NCBI GenBank assembly: GCA_045536025.1
Contig: JAZSMT010000010.1
Location: forward strand, 62,001 to 126,000
DNA: 64,000 nt
Direction: 5' to 3'
DNA from: HGM11412 sp045536025
Lineage (GTDB): Bacteria > Bacillota > Clostridia > Christensenellales > Borkfalkiaceae
Part shown: positions 58,219-64,000 of the stretch, one piece after another
How positions within the stretch are numbered: the first letter of the stretch is position 1
Layout: each line of letters begins with the position of its first letter
Made by a program: the position numbers and the translations under genes
Notes under the pieces: model-generated
The model's database searches: none
What the model saw: the letters and a program-made list of their open reading frames with translations, nothing else
Told to the model about the DNA's origin: nothing

Positions 58219-58623
58219 ATGTTTAATTTAGGCGACAAACTAACTAAAAACTCGGCAAGGCAGTTAAGCCCCATAACTTTAGCGTTCATAGGCGATGCCG
58301 TTTACACTCTTTTCGTTCGCGAAAAAATAGTGTTCGAAAACGACCTTAGCGGTAACGAACTAAATAAACGCACGTCAGCAGTAGTTAAAGCGACGGCGCA
58401 AGCCGAGCTTATTCGTAAAATAATGCCTCTTTTAACCGAGGAGGAGTTAGACGTTTTTAAAAGGGCAAGAAACGCTAAGAAAGGCACGCGTGCAAAAAGC
58501 GCGTCGGTTAGCGAATACAACGCTTCAACCGGATTTGAGGCAGTTATCGGTTACCTATATATCACGGGCGATACGGATAGAATAAATTACCTTTTGGGAG
58601 AAAATAATGAAGATAACGGGTAA
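58219..58623 (+). CDS. mrnC: Mini-ribonuclease III
   Basis: A 134-residue RNase III-like nuclease without a double-strand RNA-binding domain; in Bacillus it matures 23S rRNA ends. The nuclease motif is LAFIGDAVYTLFVRE (21-35) with Asp26, and a second acidic site lies in GFEAVIGYLYI. The ATG at 58219 matches the family's N-terminus; the longer TTG frame from 58180 begins inside the -35 box. With the promoter just upstream the message would be leaderless or nearly so. The gene overlaps rlmB by 17 bases, as in the conserved mrnC-rlmB-sigH order. Confidence 0.92.
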   Translation: MFNLGDKLTKNSARQLSPITLAFIGDAVYTLFVREKIVFENDLSGNELNKRTSAVVKATAQAELIRKIMPLLTEEELDVFKRARNAKKGTRAKSASVSEYNASTGFEAVIGYLYITGDTDRINYLLGENNEDNG

Positions 58624-59329
58624 AAACGCGGTAGCGGAACTTATAAAAACCGATAAAACGGTAGATAAAATACTTGTAATGAACGGTATGAGGGACGAGC
58701 AGTCAAGAGAGCTTGTAAAGCAAGCTAAAAACCGTGGGTATAAAGTTCAATTTGCTGAAAAGGCGGTGCTTGATAAAGAGTGTGGCTCGGGTAAACATCA
58801 AGGCTTTATCGCGTACACTTCAGATTTTGTTTACACTGATTTTGACGAGCTTTTATCCTTTGTTTCAAACAAAGAGGACGCTTTTATTGTAGTTGCCGAC
58901 GGGATTGAAGACCCGCATAATTTAGGTAGCATTATAAGAGTTTGCGAGTGTGCTGGGGTTGACGGGCTTGTAATAGGCAAGCACCGTTCTGCTCAAGTTA
59001 CCGATAACGTTATGAGAATAAGCGAAGGTAGCGCTAACCACCTTAAAATTTCAAGGGTGGTAAACTTAAACACCGCAGTTGAAAAAATTAAAGAGCAAGG
59101 GCTTTGGGCGTACGCCTTAGAGCTTGGCGGAACGGAACTTTATAAGCAAGACCTCAAAGGAAAACTCTGCTTAGTAATAGGCGGAGAGGATACGGGCGTT
59201 AACAAGCTCACGCAGAAAAAGTGCGACGGTATACTCACTATACCTCTTAGTGGTAAGGTTAATTCCTTAAACGCTTCGGTTGCGCTCGGCGTTGGCGTAT
59301 TTGAAGCCGTTCGTCAAAGAAGGTTATGA
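58607..59329 (+). CDS. rlmB: 23S rRNA 2'-O-methyltransferase RlmB (TrmH family)
   Basis: A 240-residue SPOUT methyltransferase that methylates G2251 of 23S rRNA in the peptidyl-transferase centre. It has the N-terminal substrate-binding domain (ITGKNAVAELIKT) and the knotted catalytic domain with DGIEDPHNLGSIIRVCE, IGGEDTGVN and IPLSGKVNSLNASVALGV. AGAAAA lies before the ATG in the mrnC end. It overlaps sigH by four bases. The NYN-domain gene found between rlmB and sigH in Bacillus is absent. Confidence 0.95.
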   Translation: MKITGKNAVAELIKTDKTVDKILVMNGMRDEQSRELVKQAKNRGYKVQFAEKAVLDKECGSGKHQGFIAYTSDFVYTDFDELLSFVSNKEDAFIVVADGIEDPHNLGSIIRVCECAGVDGLVIGKHRSAQVTDNVMRISEGSANHLKISRVVNLNTAVEKIKEQGLWAYALELGGTELYKQDLKGKLCLVIGGEDTGVNKLTQKKCDGILTIPLSGKVNSLNASVALGVGVFEAVRQRRL

Positions 59330-59886
59330 AAAACTTATCCGATGAACAGTTAATAATAAAATATCGCAGTGGCTCGCAAGAGGCGTTTAACGAGATATAT
59401 TCAAGGTATAAAAACCTCGTTAGGTATTTTTGCCGTAACTTTTATCTGTTAGGCGCGGAGGAGGGCGACCTTATTCAAGAAGGTATGCTCGGTCTTATCA
59501 AGGCGGTTAACGGCTATCAAAACGGCGAGGCGTCTTTTAAGACGTACTTAGTGTCTTGCATAAAGTCAAGCCTTATAAACGCAGTTAAAAAATACGGTGG
59601 GGTTAAGTCAAGCCCTTTAAACAACAGCTTAAAACTTGAAAGTTTGGACGGGCTTGGGTTGTTTTCGCCACCGCCTGAAGACGCTATCGTTGAAAGCGAA
59701 AGTAGCTTAGAGCTGAACAAAAAAATATATTCAGCCCTTTCAAAAACAGAGCAAGACGTGCTTAAGTATTACCTTCAAGGTTATAGCTACAGCGAGATTT
59801 CGTCGCTTGTGGGAAGGTCTATCAAGTCGGTAGACAACGCCCTTTCAAGGTGTAGGGCAAAAATAATCAAACGTTTGGGAGATTAA
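59326..59886 (+). CDS. sigH: RNA polymerase sigma-H factor
   Basis: A 186-residue sigma-70 family factor matching Spo0H. Region 2 (about 15-85) holds EEGDLIQEGMLGLIKAV, the core-binding and -10 motif, and region 4 (about 130-180) ends GRSIKSVDNALSRCRAKI, very close to the Bacillus SigH sequence. SigH directs early sporulation genes, including spo0A in Bacillus. The gene is somewhat shorter than the Bacillus one (218 residues) at the N-terminus. It overlaps rlmB and lies one base before dnaX. Confidence 0.92.
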   Translation: MKNLSDEQLIIKYRSGSQEAFNEIYSRYKNLVRYFCRNFYLLGAEEGDLIQEGMLGLIKAVNGYQNGEASFKTYLVSCIKSSLINAVKKYGGVKSSPLNNSLKLESLDGLGLFSPPPEDAIVESESSLELNKKIYSALSKTEQDVLKYYLQGYSYSEISSLVGRSIKSVDNALSRCRAKIIKRLGD

Positions 59887-59887
59887 A

Positions 59888-61570
59888 ATGGCTTATTTAG
59901 CACTTTATAGGCGTTTTCGCCCCACCGATTTTCAGTCGGTTATCGGGCAAGAAACAATAGTTAAAACGCTTACCAACCAAATAGTTCAAGATAAAATAGG
60001 GCACGCTTACCTATTTTGCGGTGCAAGGGGAACGGGAAAAACCTCTCTTGCCAAAATTTTTGCGCGCGCTGTAAACTGCATTAACCCCGTTAACGGCTCG
60101 CCCTGCGGAAAATGCGAGGCGTGTAGTATTCTTTCAGACCCGTCTAACGTCGATATTATCGAGATGGACGCGGCGTCCAATAATAAAGTGGAAAACGTTC
60201 GCGAAATTCGTGAAAACGTTCAATATCCACCCGTCGGCGTAAAGTATAAAGTATACATTATCGACGAAGTTCACATGTTAACCACAGAGGCTTTTAACGC
60301 CCTTTTAAAAACGCTTGAAGAACCGCCTAAGCACGCCATATTTATCCTTGCAACTACCGAGCCACACAAGCTCCCTGCAACCATACTTTCGCGCTGTATG
60401 CGCTTTGATTTTAAGCTTATACCGCTTAGCGAGATTGCAAAGCTTATAAAATCGGTGTATGACGAGATAGGTAAAAAATACGAGGAAGAGGCCGTTAAGC
60501 TTATTGCAAAATCAGGTGAAGGTAGCGTGCGTGACGCGCTTTCCGTTGCCGACCTTTGCGTATCGGTGGGTGACAAGCTTACCTATCAAGACGTGCTTGC
60601 CGTGTTAGGCGCAACCGACCTCAATAAAATTGACGGGCTTGTAAAAGCCATGTTTTTAGGCGATACGGGTAAAGTTCTTTCTTTTTCGGACGAGCTTTCG
60701 TCGCTTGGAAAGTCGGTAGGTCTACTTTCTAAAGACGTTGTTAATTATCTAAGAGATATCGCAATTATTAAAACCTGCAAAAACGCTAAAGATATTTTAG
60801 CGCTTCCTGAAGATAGGTATTTTGCAATGAAAGAAATTGCCGACCTAACCGACGAGCATAGGGTTTTAAGGTGTATTGAAATAATATCTGAAATTGAAAA
60901 TCAGCTTAGGTATTCAACTCAACCGAGGGCGATTTTAGAAACTGCGCTTATAAAGGCCTCAATGCCCGAAAACGATTATAATATCGATGCGCTTTTATCT
61001 CGCGTTAAAGCGCTTGAAGAAAAGATTAAAGAATACGAAAACGGTTCTATAAGTCGAAATACGGTAGAAAAAGTGGTAGAAAGGGGTGTTGAAAAGGAAG
61101 TTGAAACACCTGCGCTCGAAATTGCTATAGAACCTAAAATAGAAACACCCCCTCAAGTAGAGGTGTCGGCTGAGGAACTTAGCTTAGTTCCACCGCCCGA
61201 ACAAGAGGAGTTTATACCGCCTATTACCGAGCAAAAAACCGTTAAGCCCCAAATTAAAGTTGACGGCAAAAGGTGCTGGGGCGGAATTGTTAGACGGCTT
61301 AGAACTACCCCCAACAAAACTATACTTTGGGTGGCGTGCCAAGAAATGTCTGCTGTGGTAAACGGCAATGAACTTACCGTTTGCTGTGGGCAAGAGAACG
61401 AGAAAAAATTACTTTTAAATAAAGACAATTTCGATACCTTATTAGCTATAGCTAAAGAGTTCGGAATAGAAAAAATTAACGTAGAAATCCGCACGGGCAA
61501 TCAATCGGATGAAAATCCTTTGGAAAAAGCAAAGGCTTTTTTCGGCGATACGCTTAGGGTGGAGAAATAA
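59888..61570 (+). CDS. dnaX: DNA polymerase III gamma/tau subunit
   Basis: Clamp-loader ATPase. The 560 residues contain the AAA+ domain with Walker A CGARGTGKTSL (about 43-53), zinc-binding cysteines CINPVNGSPCGKCEAC, Walker B IIDEVHML and sensor SRC, then domain III. The region about 385-470 is rich in Glu, Val and Pro, a linker to the tau C-terminal domain (471-560). No obvious slippery A AAA AAG site for gamma production was noticed. It lies just upstream of ybaB-recR, the typical arrangement. Confidence 0.96.
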   Translation: MAYLALYRRFRPTDFQSVIGQETIVKTLTNQIVQDKIGHAYLFCGARGTGKTSLAKIFARAVNCINPVNGSPCGKCEACSILSDPSNVDIIEMDAASNNKVENVREIRENVQYPPVGVKYKVYIIDEVHMLTTEAFNALLKTLEEPPKHAIFILATTEPHKLPATILSRCMRFDFKLIPLSEIAKLIKSVYDEIGKKYEEEAVKLIAKSGEGSVRDALSVADLCVSVGDKLTYQDVLAVLGATDLNKIDGLVKAMFLGDTGKVLSFSDELSSLGKSVGLLSKDVVNYLRDIAIIKTCKNAKDILALPEDRYFAMKEIADLTDEHRVLRCIEIISEIENQLRYSTQPRAILETALIKASMPENDYNIDALLSRVKALEEKIKEYENGSISRNTVEKVVERGVEKEVETPALEIAIEPKIETPPQVEVSAEELSLVPPPEQEEFIPPITEQKTVKPQIKVDGKRCWGGIVRRLRTTPNKTILWVACQEMSAVVNGNELTVCCGQENEKKLLLNKDNFDTLLAIAKEFGIEKINVEIRTGNQSDENPLEKAKAFFGDTLRVEK

Positions 61571-61582
61571 AAGGAGATTATT

Positions 61583-61918
61583 TTGGCAGGATACGGACGT
61601 GGTGGTTTCGGCGGATTCGGTGGCGGAAACCAAATGCAACAACTTATGAAACAGGCGCAAAAAATGCAAGCTGAAATGCAAAAAGCTCAAGAAGAGCTTG
61701 AAAATGCTGAAATCGAGGGCGTAGCTCAAGGCGACGCGGTTAAGGTTGTTATGAACGGCAAGAAGGTAGTTTCGAGCGTGTCTATCAACCCCGATTACGT
61801 TGACGTTGACGATATTGAGATGCTTGAAGATTTAATCGTAGTTGCGCTTAACGACGGTTATAAGAAAGCTGACGAAATGAATAAGCAAAAAATGGGCAAT
61901 GCTGGAGGCTTAATTTAA
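61583..61918 (+). CDS. YbaB/EbfC nucleoid-associated protein
   Basis: A 111-residue DNA-binding protein of the YbaB/EbfC family. A glycine-rich start (MAGYGRGGFGGFGGGNQ) leads into a long helix of Gln, Lys, Glu and Met residues and the VKVVMNGKKVVSSVSINPDYV core. It begins with TTG, supported by AAGGAG at the right distance. It lies between dnaX and recR, as in most bacteria. Confidence 0.95.
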   Translation: MAGYGRGGFGGFGGGNQMQQLMKQAQKMQAEMQKAQEELENAEIEGVAQGDAVKVVMNGKKVVSSVSINPDYVDVDDIEMLEDLIVVALNDGYKKADEMNKQKMGNAGGLI

Positions 61919-61921
61919 CAA

Positions 61922-62515
61922 ATGAGCAATTTTATAGAGCCTATCGGCAAGCTTATTAACGCTTTTACCAAGCTTCCTGGTGTTGGCACTAAATCGGCGC
62001 AACGTTTTGCCTATAAAATTATCGATATGCCTGAAGAGGACGCTATCGCCTTTGCCGAAAGCATTATAAACTGTAAAAAAAGCATACGCTATTGTCGCGT
62101 TTGCGGTAACTATACCGACCGTGAGGTATGCGGTATTTGCAGTACGCGAAAAGCAGACGTTATTTGCGTCGTTAAAGAGCCTAAAGATATTTTAGCAATG
62201 GAAAAGGTGCACGAATTTTCAGGCGTTTATCACGTTCTTCACGGAACGCTTAAACCAAGCGAAAACGTAGGGCCTAAGGATTTGAATATCGACGGGCTTG
62301 TTGAAAGAATTAAAGCTGGTAGCGTTAAAGAGGTAATTATGGCAACCAACCCCGACTACGACGGGGAGATTACCGCCATGTACGTTTCAAGCGTAGTAAA
62401 ACCGCTTGGCGTAAAGGTGACGAGGCTTGCTCACGGCATACCTATCGGTAGCGATATCGAATATACTGACGAGGTTACTTTATCTCGCGCGCTTACCGAC
62501 CGAAAGGAGCTTTAA
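61922..62515 (+). CDS. recR: Recombination protein RecR
   Basis: Acts with RecF and RecO to load RecA at gaps. The 197 residues contain the helix-hairpin-helix (LPGVGTKSAQRFAY), the zinc finger CRVCGNYTDREVCGICS (about 59-75), a Toprim domain with VVKEPKDILAME, and the Walker-like region ATNPDYDGEITAMY. GGAGG lies 13 bases upstream of the ATG, within ybaB. It overlaps the next gene by one base. Confidence 0.97.
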   Translation: MSNFIEPIGKLINAFTKLPGVGTKSAQRFAYKIIDMPEEDAIAFAESIINCKKSIRYCRVCGNYTDREVCGICSTRKADVICVVKEPKDILAMEKVHEFSGVYHVLHGTLKPSENVGPKDLNIDGLVERIKAGSVKEVIMATNPDYDGEITAMYVSSVVKPLGVKVTRLAHGIPIGSDIEYTDEVTLSRALTDRKEL

Positions 62516-63216
62516 TGACTAGGCTTGACAAGGCGTTTTCAGAGTGCAAAATGTATTCGCGCACTGAAATCACTAAAATTATCCGTCAAAAGCGCGTTGA
62601 GGTAAACGGAAAAATTATAAACGACCCCTCTTTCAAAATTGACGAGGCGGTCGATAAAGTCGCGCTTGACGGCAAGATTATTACCTTTAAAAAGTACGCC
62701 TATATTATGCTTAATAAGCCAGAAGGCGTAGTTTCGTCAACTGACGATAAGGTTGATAAAACGGTTGTTGATATTTTACCTAAAGAGTATAAAAGGTCGG
62801 GGCTGTTCCCCGTGGGGAGGTTAGATAAAGATACCGTCGGTTTAGTTATCCTTACTGATGACGGCGTGTCCGCGCACAAGCGCCTATCCCCTAAAACTCA
62901 CGCTGAAAAGGTTTATTACTTCGAAACGGCAGACCCCGTTAGTCAAAAAACGGCTGAAGAGATTGAAAAGGGCGTTTTATTAAAAGATGGGTATACCACT
63001 AAGCCTTGCAAGGTAAAGCTTATATCCGATTTTAGCGGAGAAATTACTTTAGTTGAGGGAAAATATCACGAAATAAAAAGGATATTCGGTGCAAAAGGCA
63101 ATAAGATAACCTTTCTTGAAAGAATAGCTTTCGCAGGAATTAAGCTCGATAGTAACTTACAAAGAGGGGAGTGTAGAAATTTAACTGCAGAGGAAGAGGA
63201 GTTATTTACTTTATAA
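62515..63216 (+). CDS. rRNA pseudouridine synthase, RsuA family
   Basis: A 233-residue pseudouridine synthase with an N-terminal S4 RNA-binding domain (about 1-55: RLDKAFSECKMYSRTEITKIIRQKRVEVNG) and the catalytic domain with GRLDKDTVGLVILTDDG, whose Asp is the nucleophile. RsuA modifies U516 of 16S rRNA; RluB/RluE-type specificity cannot be ruled out. AAGGAG precedes the ATG. It overlaps recR by one base and ends the plus-strand cluster. Confidence 0.92.
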   Translation: MTRLDKAFSECKMYSRTEITKIIRQKRVEVNGKIINDPSFKIDEAVDKVALDGKIITFKKYAYIMLNKPEGVVSSTDDKVDKTVVDILPKEYKRSGLFPVGRLDKDTVGLVILTDDGVSAHKRLSPKTHAEKVYYFETADPVSQKTAEEIEKGVLLKDGYTTKPCKVKLISDFSGEITLVEGKYHEIKRIFGAKGNKITFLERIAFAGIKLDSNLQRGECRNLTAEEEELFTL

Positions 63217-63342
63217 GGATATATATTTTACTATTTATTAACAAAGGTTTTAATTTGTTAATACCCGCCTATAACTTTTTTGCTTAGCAAAAAAATTTAA
63301 TTAAACTTAGTAGCTAGATTTCATAATACGGTAGTATAATTT

Positions 63343-63363
63343 AATAATTGCAAAGCAATTATT
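63343..63363. other. Inverted repeat in the rsuA-Dabb gap
   Basis: AATAATTGC/GCAATTATT, nine perfect pairs with an AAA loop, before the terminator. A TTTTTTGCT/AGCAAAAAA pair also lies at about 63278-63297. The rest of the 182-base gap is AT-rich with no gene seen. Confidence 0.5.
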
Positions 63364-63369
63364 TCACTT

Positions 63370-63397
63370 AAAAAAGCACGCTGTGGCGTGCTTTTTT
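63370..63397. terminator. Bidirectional terminator between rsuA-like and Dabb genes
   Basis: AAAAAAGCACGC/GCGTGCTTTTTT, 12-bp perfect stem with a TGTG loop, two bases from the stop codon of the minus-strand Dabb gene. Confidence 0.92.
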
Positions 63398-63398
63398 A

Positions 63399-63692
63399 TT
63401 AGTCAATTTCATAGTCAACTGCAACCGAACTTTCCATCTTTTCGTGCATATACTTTTTAACTACGTTTACGTGGTATTCGTTTTGTTGATATTCTTCTAA
63501 TTTTTTAAGGTCCTCTACAACAACTTGAAGTATAAGGTCGTACGAGCGTGCCGACTCTAAAACGTTTTGCCCAACCTCAATTCCCCAAATTTGAGGAACT
63601 TTAGTTACCATCGACATAAGTACGTTGGTTGCCTTTTCTTTAGCGTCAACCGAATTGTCTTTAAGTTTGAAACAAACTACGTGTTTAATCAT
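63399..63692 (-). CDS. Dabb (stress-responsive alpha/beta barrel) domain protein
   Basis: A 97-residue protein of the Dabb family of dimeric ferredoxin-like barrels. It starts MIKHVVCFKLKDNSVDAKEKATNVL and has the IEVGQNVLESARSYDLIL segment typical of the family. Members range from plant stress proteins to bacterial proteins of unknown function. The ATG at 63692 follows AAGGAG; an upstream ATG at 63710 lies before that ribosome site. Confidence 0.88.
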   Translation of the reverse strand: MIKHVVCFKLKDNSVDAKEKATNVLMSMVTKVPQIWGIEVGQNVLESARSYDLILQVVVEDLKKLEEYQQNEYHVNVVKKYMHEKMESSVAVDYEID

Positions 63693-63717
63693 AATATCTC
63701 CTTGTATCATTTTAATT

Positions 63718-63737
63718 AGGTAAGTAATTACTTACCT
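63718..63737. promoter_or_regulatory. Perfect 20-bp palindrome upstream of the Dabb gene
   Basis: AGGTAAGTAA followed by its exact complement TTACTTACCT without a loop. A loop-free palindrome is more like a protein-binding operator than an RNA hairpin. It lies between the small ORF at 63738 and the Dabb gene, 25 bases before the Dabb start codon. Confidence 0.6.
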
Positions 63738-63896
63738 TCACCAGTCTTGGCGGTCGCTAATTTTAATATCGTCGTAATACTCAAAGTATTTAGACTTAAA
63801 TTTTTGCGTTTCCGCCCTTGCTTTTTGTTTTTTTATTATTTCTTTTTTATCCTCGCTTTTTTTAGCGGGAATTTCTTTTTTCTCAGTTTCTTTCAT
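63738..63896 (-). CDS. Small charged protein downstream of mnmG (52 residues)
   Basis: An ATG frame of 52 codons beginning MKETEKKEIP, rich in Lys and Glu in its first half (DKKEIIKKQKARAETQKF) and aromatic/acidic in the second (SKYFEYYDDIKISDRQDW). Its start overlaps the mnmG end by 14 bases in another frame, so it could be translated by coupling. Composition and codon use look coding-like; it could be a small conserved protein of this lineage. No family recognised. Confidence 0.5.
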   Translation of the reverse strand: MKETEKKEIPAKKSEDKKEIIKKQKARAETQKFKSKYFEYYDDIKISDRQDW

Positions 63897-64000
63897 ATTT
63901 CGTTTTTAAATAAACCATTAATACCGCAATATCTGCCGGGCTAACGCCTGAAATTCTTTGGGCTTGGTCAAGGTTTAGGGGGCGAATTTCGTCAAGCTTT
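63883..64000 (-). CDS. mnmG: tRNA uridine-5-carboxymethylaminomethyl modification enzyme MnmG, C-terminal end
   Basis: Only the last 38 residues are in the window. They read KLDEIRPLNLDQAQRISGVS then PADIAVLMVYLK, which matches the conserved C-terminal helical domain of MnmG (GidA), the FAD protein that with MnmE modifies the wobble uridine of tRNAs. The end KTKYERN is ordinary. The bulk of the gene lies beyond the right edge, transcribed toward the left. Confidence 0.88.
   Translation of the reverse strand, partial: KLDEIRPLNLDQAQRISGVSPADIAVLMVYLKTKYERN

Overview
The window reads as a contiguous piece of an AT-rich, spore-forming anaerobe of the class Clostridia (Bacillota), probably an uncultured gut-type lineage. 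Support comes from: an oxygen-sensitive class III ribonucleotide reductase with its radical-SAM activase; a Firmicutes-style ecfA1-ecfA2-ecfT-truA-rplM-rpsI cluster; a large sporulation and germination set (spo0A-like, SPOCS/LysM coat protein, spoIIR, sleB-ypeB, spoIIID, cwlD, sigH, ricT); Re-type citrate synthase with aconitase and a dimeric-type isocitrate dehydrogenase; glutamine synthetase III; and strong AAGGAG Shine-Dalgarno and TTGACA-17-TATAAT promoter signals. I cannot place it at genus level. No tRNA, rRNA, CRISPR array, prophage or transposase gene was seen.

Layout. 1-4.7 kb: end of nrdD, nrdG, dut, and the proline operon proBAC. 4.8-7 kb: a convergent PflX-like radical-SAM gene and metK. 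7.3-11.6 kb: energy-coupling module of an ECF vitamin transporter, truA, rplM-rpsI. 11.9-19.4 kb: spo0A-like gene, an acidic zinc-ribbon protein, veg, and a run of spore genes around ispE. 19.6-23.2 kb: glycerate kinase, LarA-like nickel racemase, small kinase and ECF S-component, a probable hydroxy-acid utilisation operon. 23.3-30 kb: a MacB-type ABC transporter and two large unrecognised membrane proteins. 30-35.7 kb: greA, tmk-holB-ricT-ferredoxin-trmN-rsmI. 35.7-39.7 kb (minus): zinc-ribbon membrane protein, guaA (synthetase domain only), guaB and an anchored protein. 39.9-47 kb: lipoprotein, EF-G-like GTPase, 1-phosphofructokinase family, HD hydrolase, YihY, UPF0237 and UPF0210 proteins. 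47.1-52.7 kb: spoIIID, then the citrate-to-2-oxoglutarate operon with its own GntR regulator. 52.7-57.3 kb (minus): serC-serA and glnA type III. 57.5-63.2 kb: cwlD, mrnC, rlmB, sigH, dnaX, ybaB, recR, rsuA-like. 63.4-64 kb (minus): Dabb protein, a small ORF and the end of mnmG.

How the parts fit: the Re-citrate synthase, aconitase and IDH make 2-oxoglutarate, which with glutamine synthetase III and proBAC gives glutamate, glutamine and proline; serCA feeds serine; guaBA makes GMP. The spore genes cover initiation (sigH, spo0A-like), inter-compartment signalling (spoIIR), mother-cell regulation (spoIIID), coat assembly (SPOCS/LysM) and cortex lysis (sleB, ypeB, cwlD).

Main points to look at: (1) an interspersed repeat family, about 85-125 bp, at five loci, at four of which it starts at or within 2 bp of the stop codon of a plus-strand gene, carrying a hairpin with compensatory base changes, an A-rich 5-base loop and a conserved one-base bulge; (2) a Spo0A whose phospho-acceptor Asp56 is Gly and Asp10 is Gln; (3) a GMP synthase without glutaminase domain; (4) the glycerate kinase/LarA/ECF-S operon; (5) a two-gene module of unrecognised membrane proteins; (6) hairpins covering the start signals of spoIIR and the yihY-like gene, and a structured leader before serC. 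All homology statements rest on reading motifs by eye; no database search was run.
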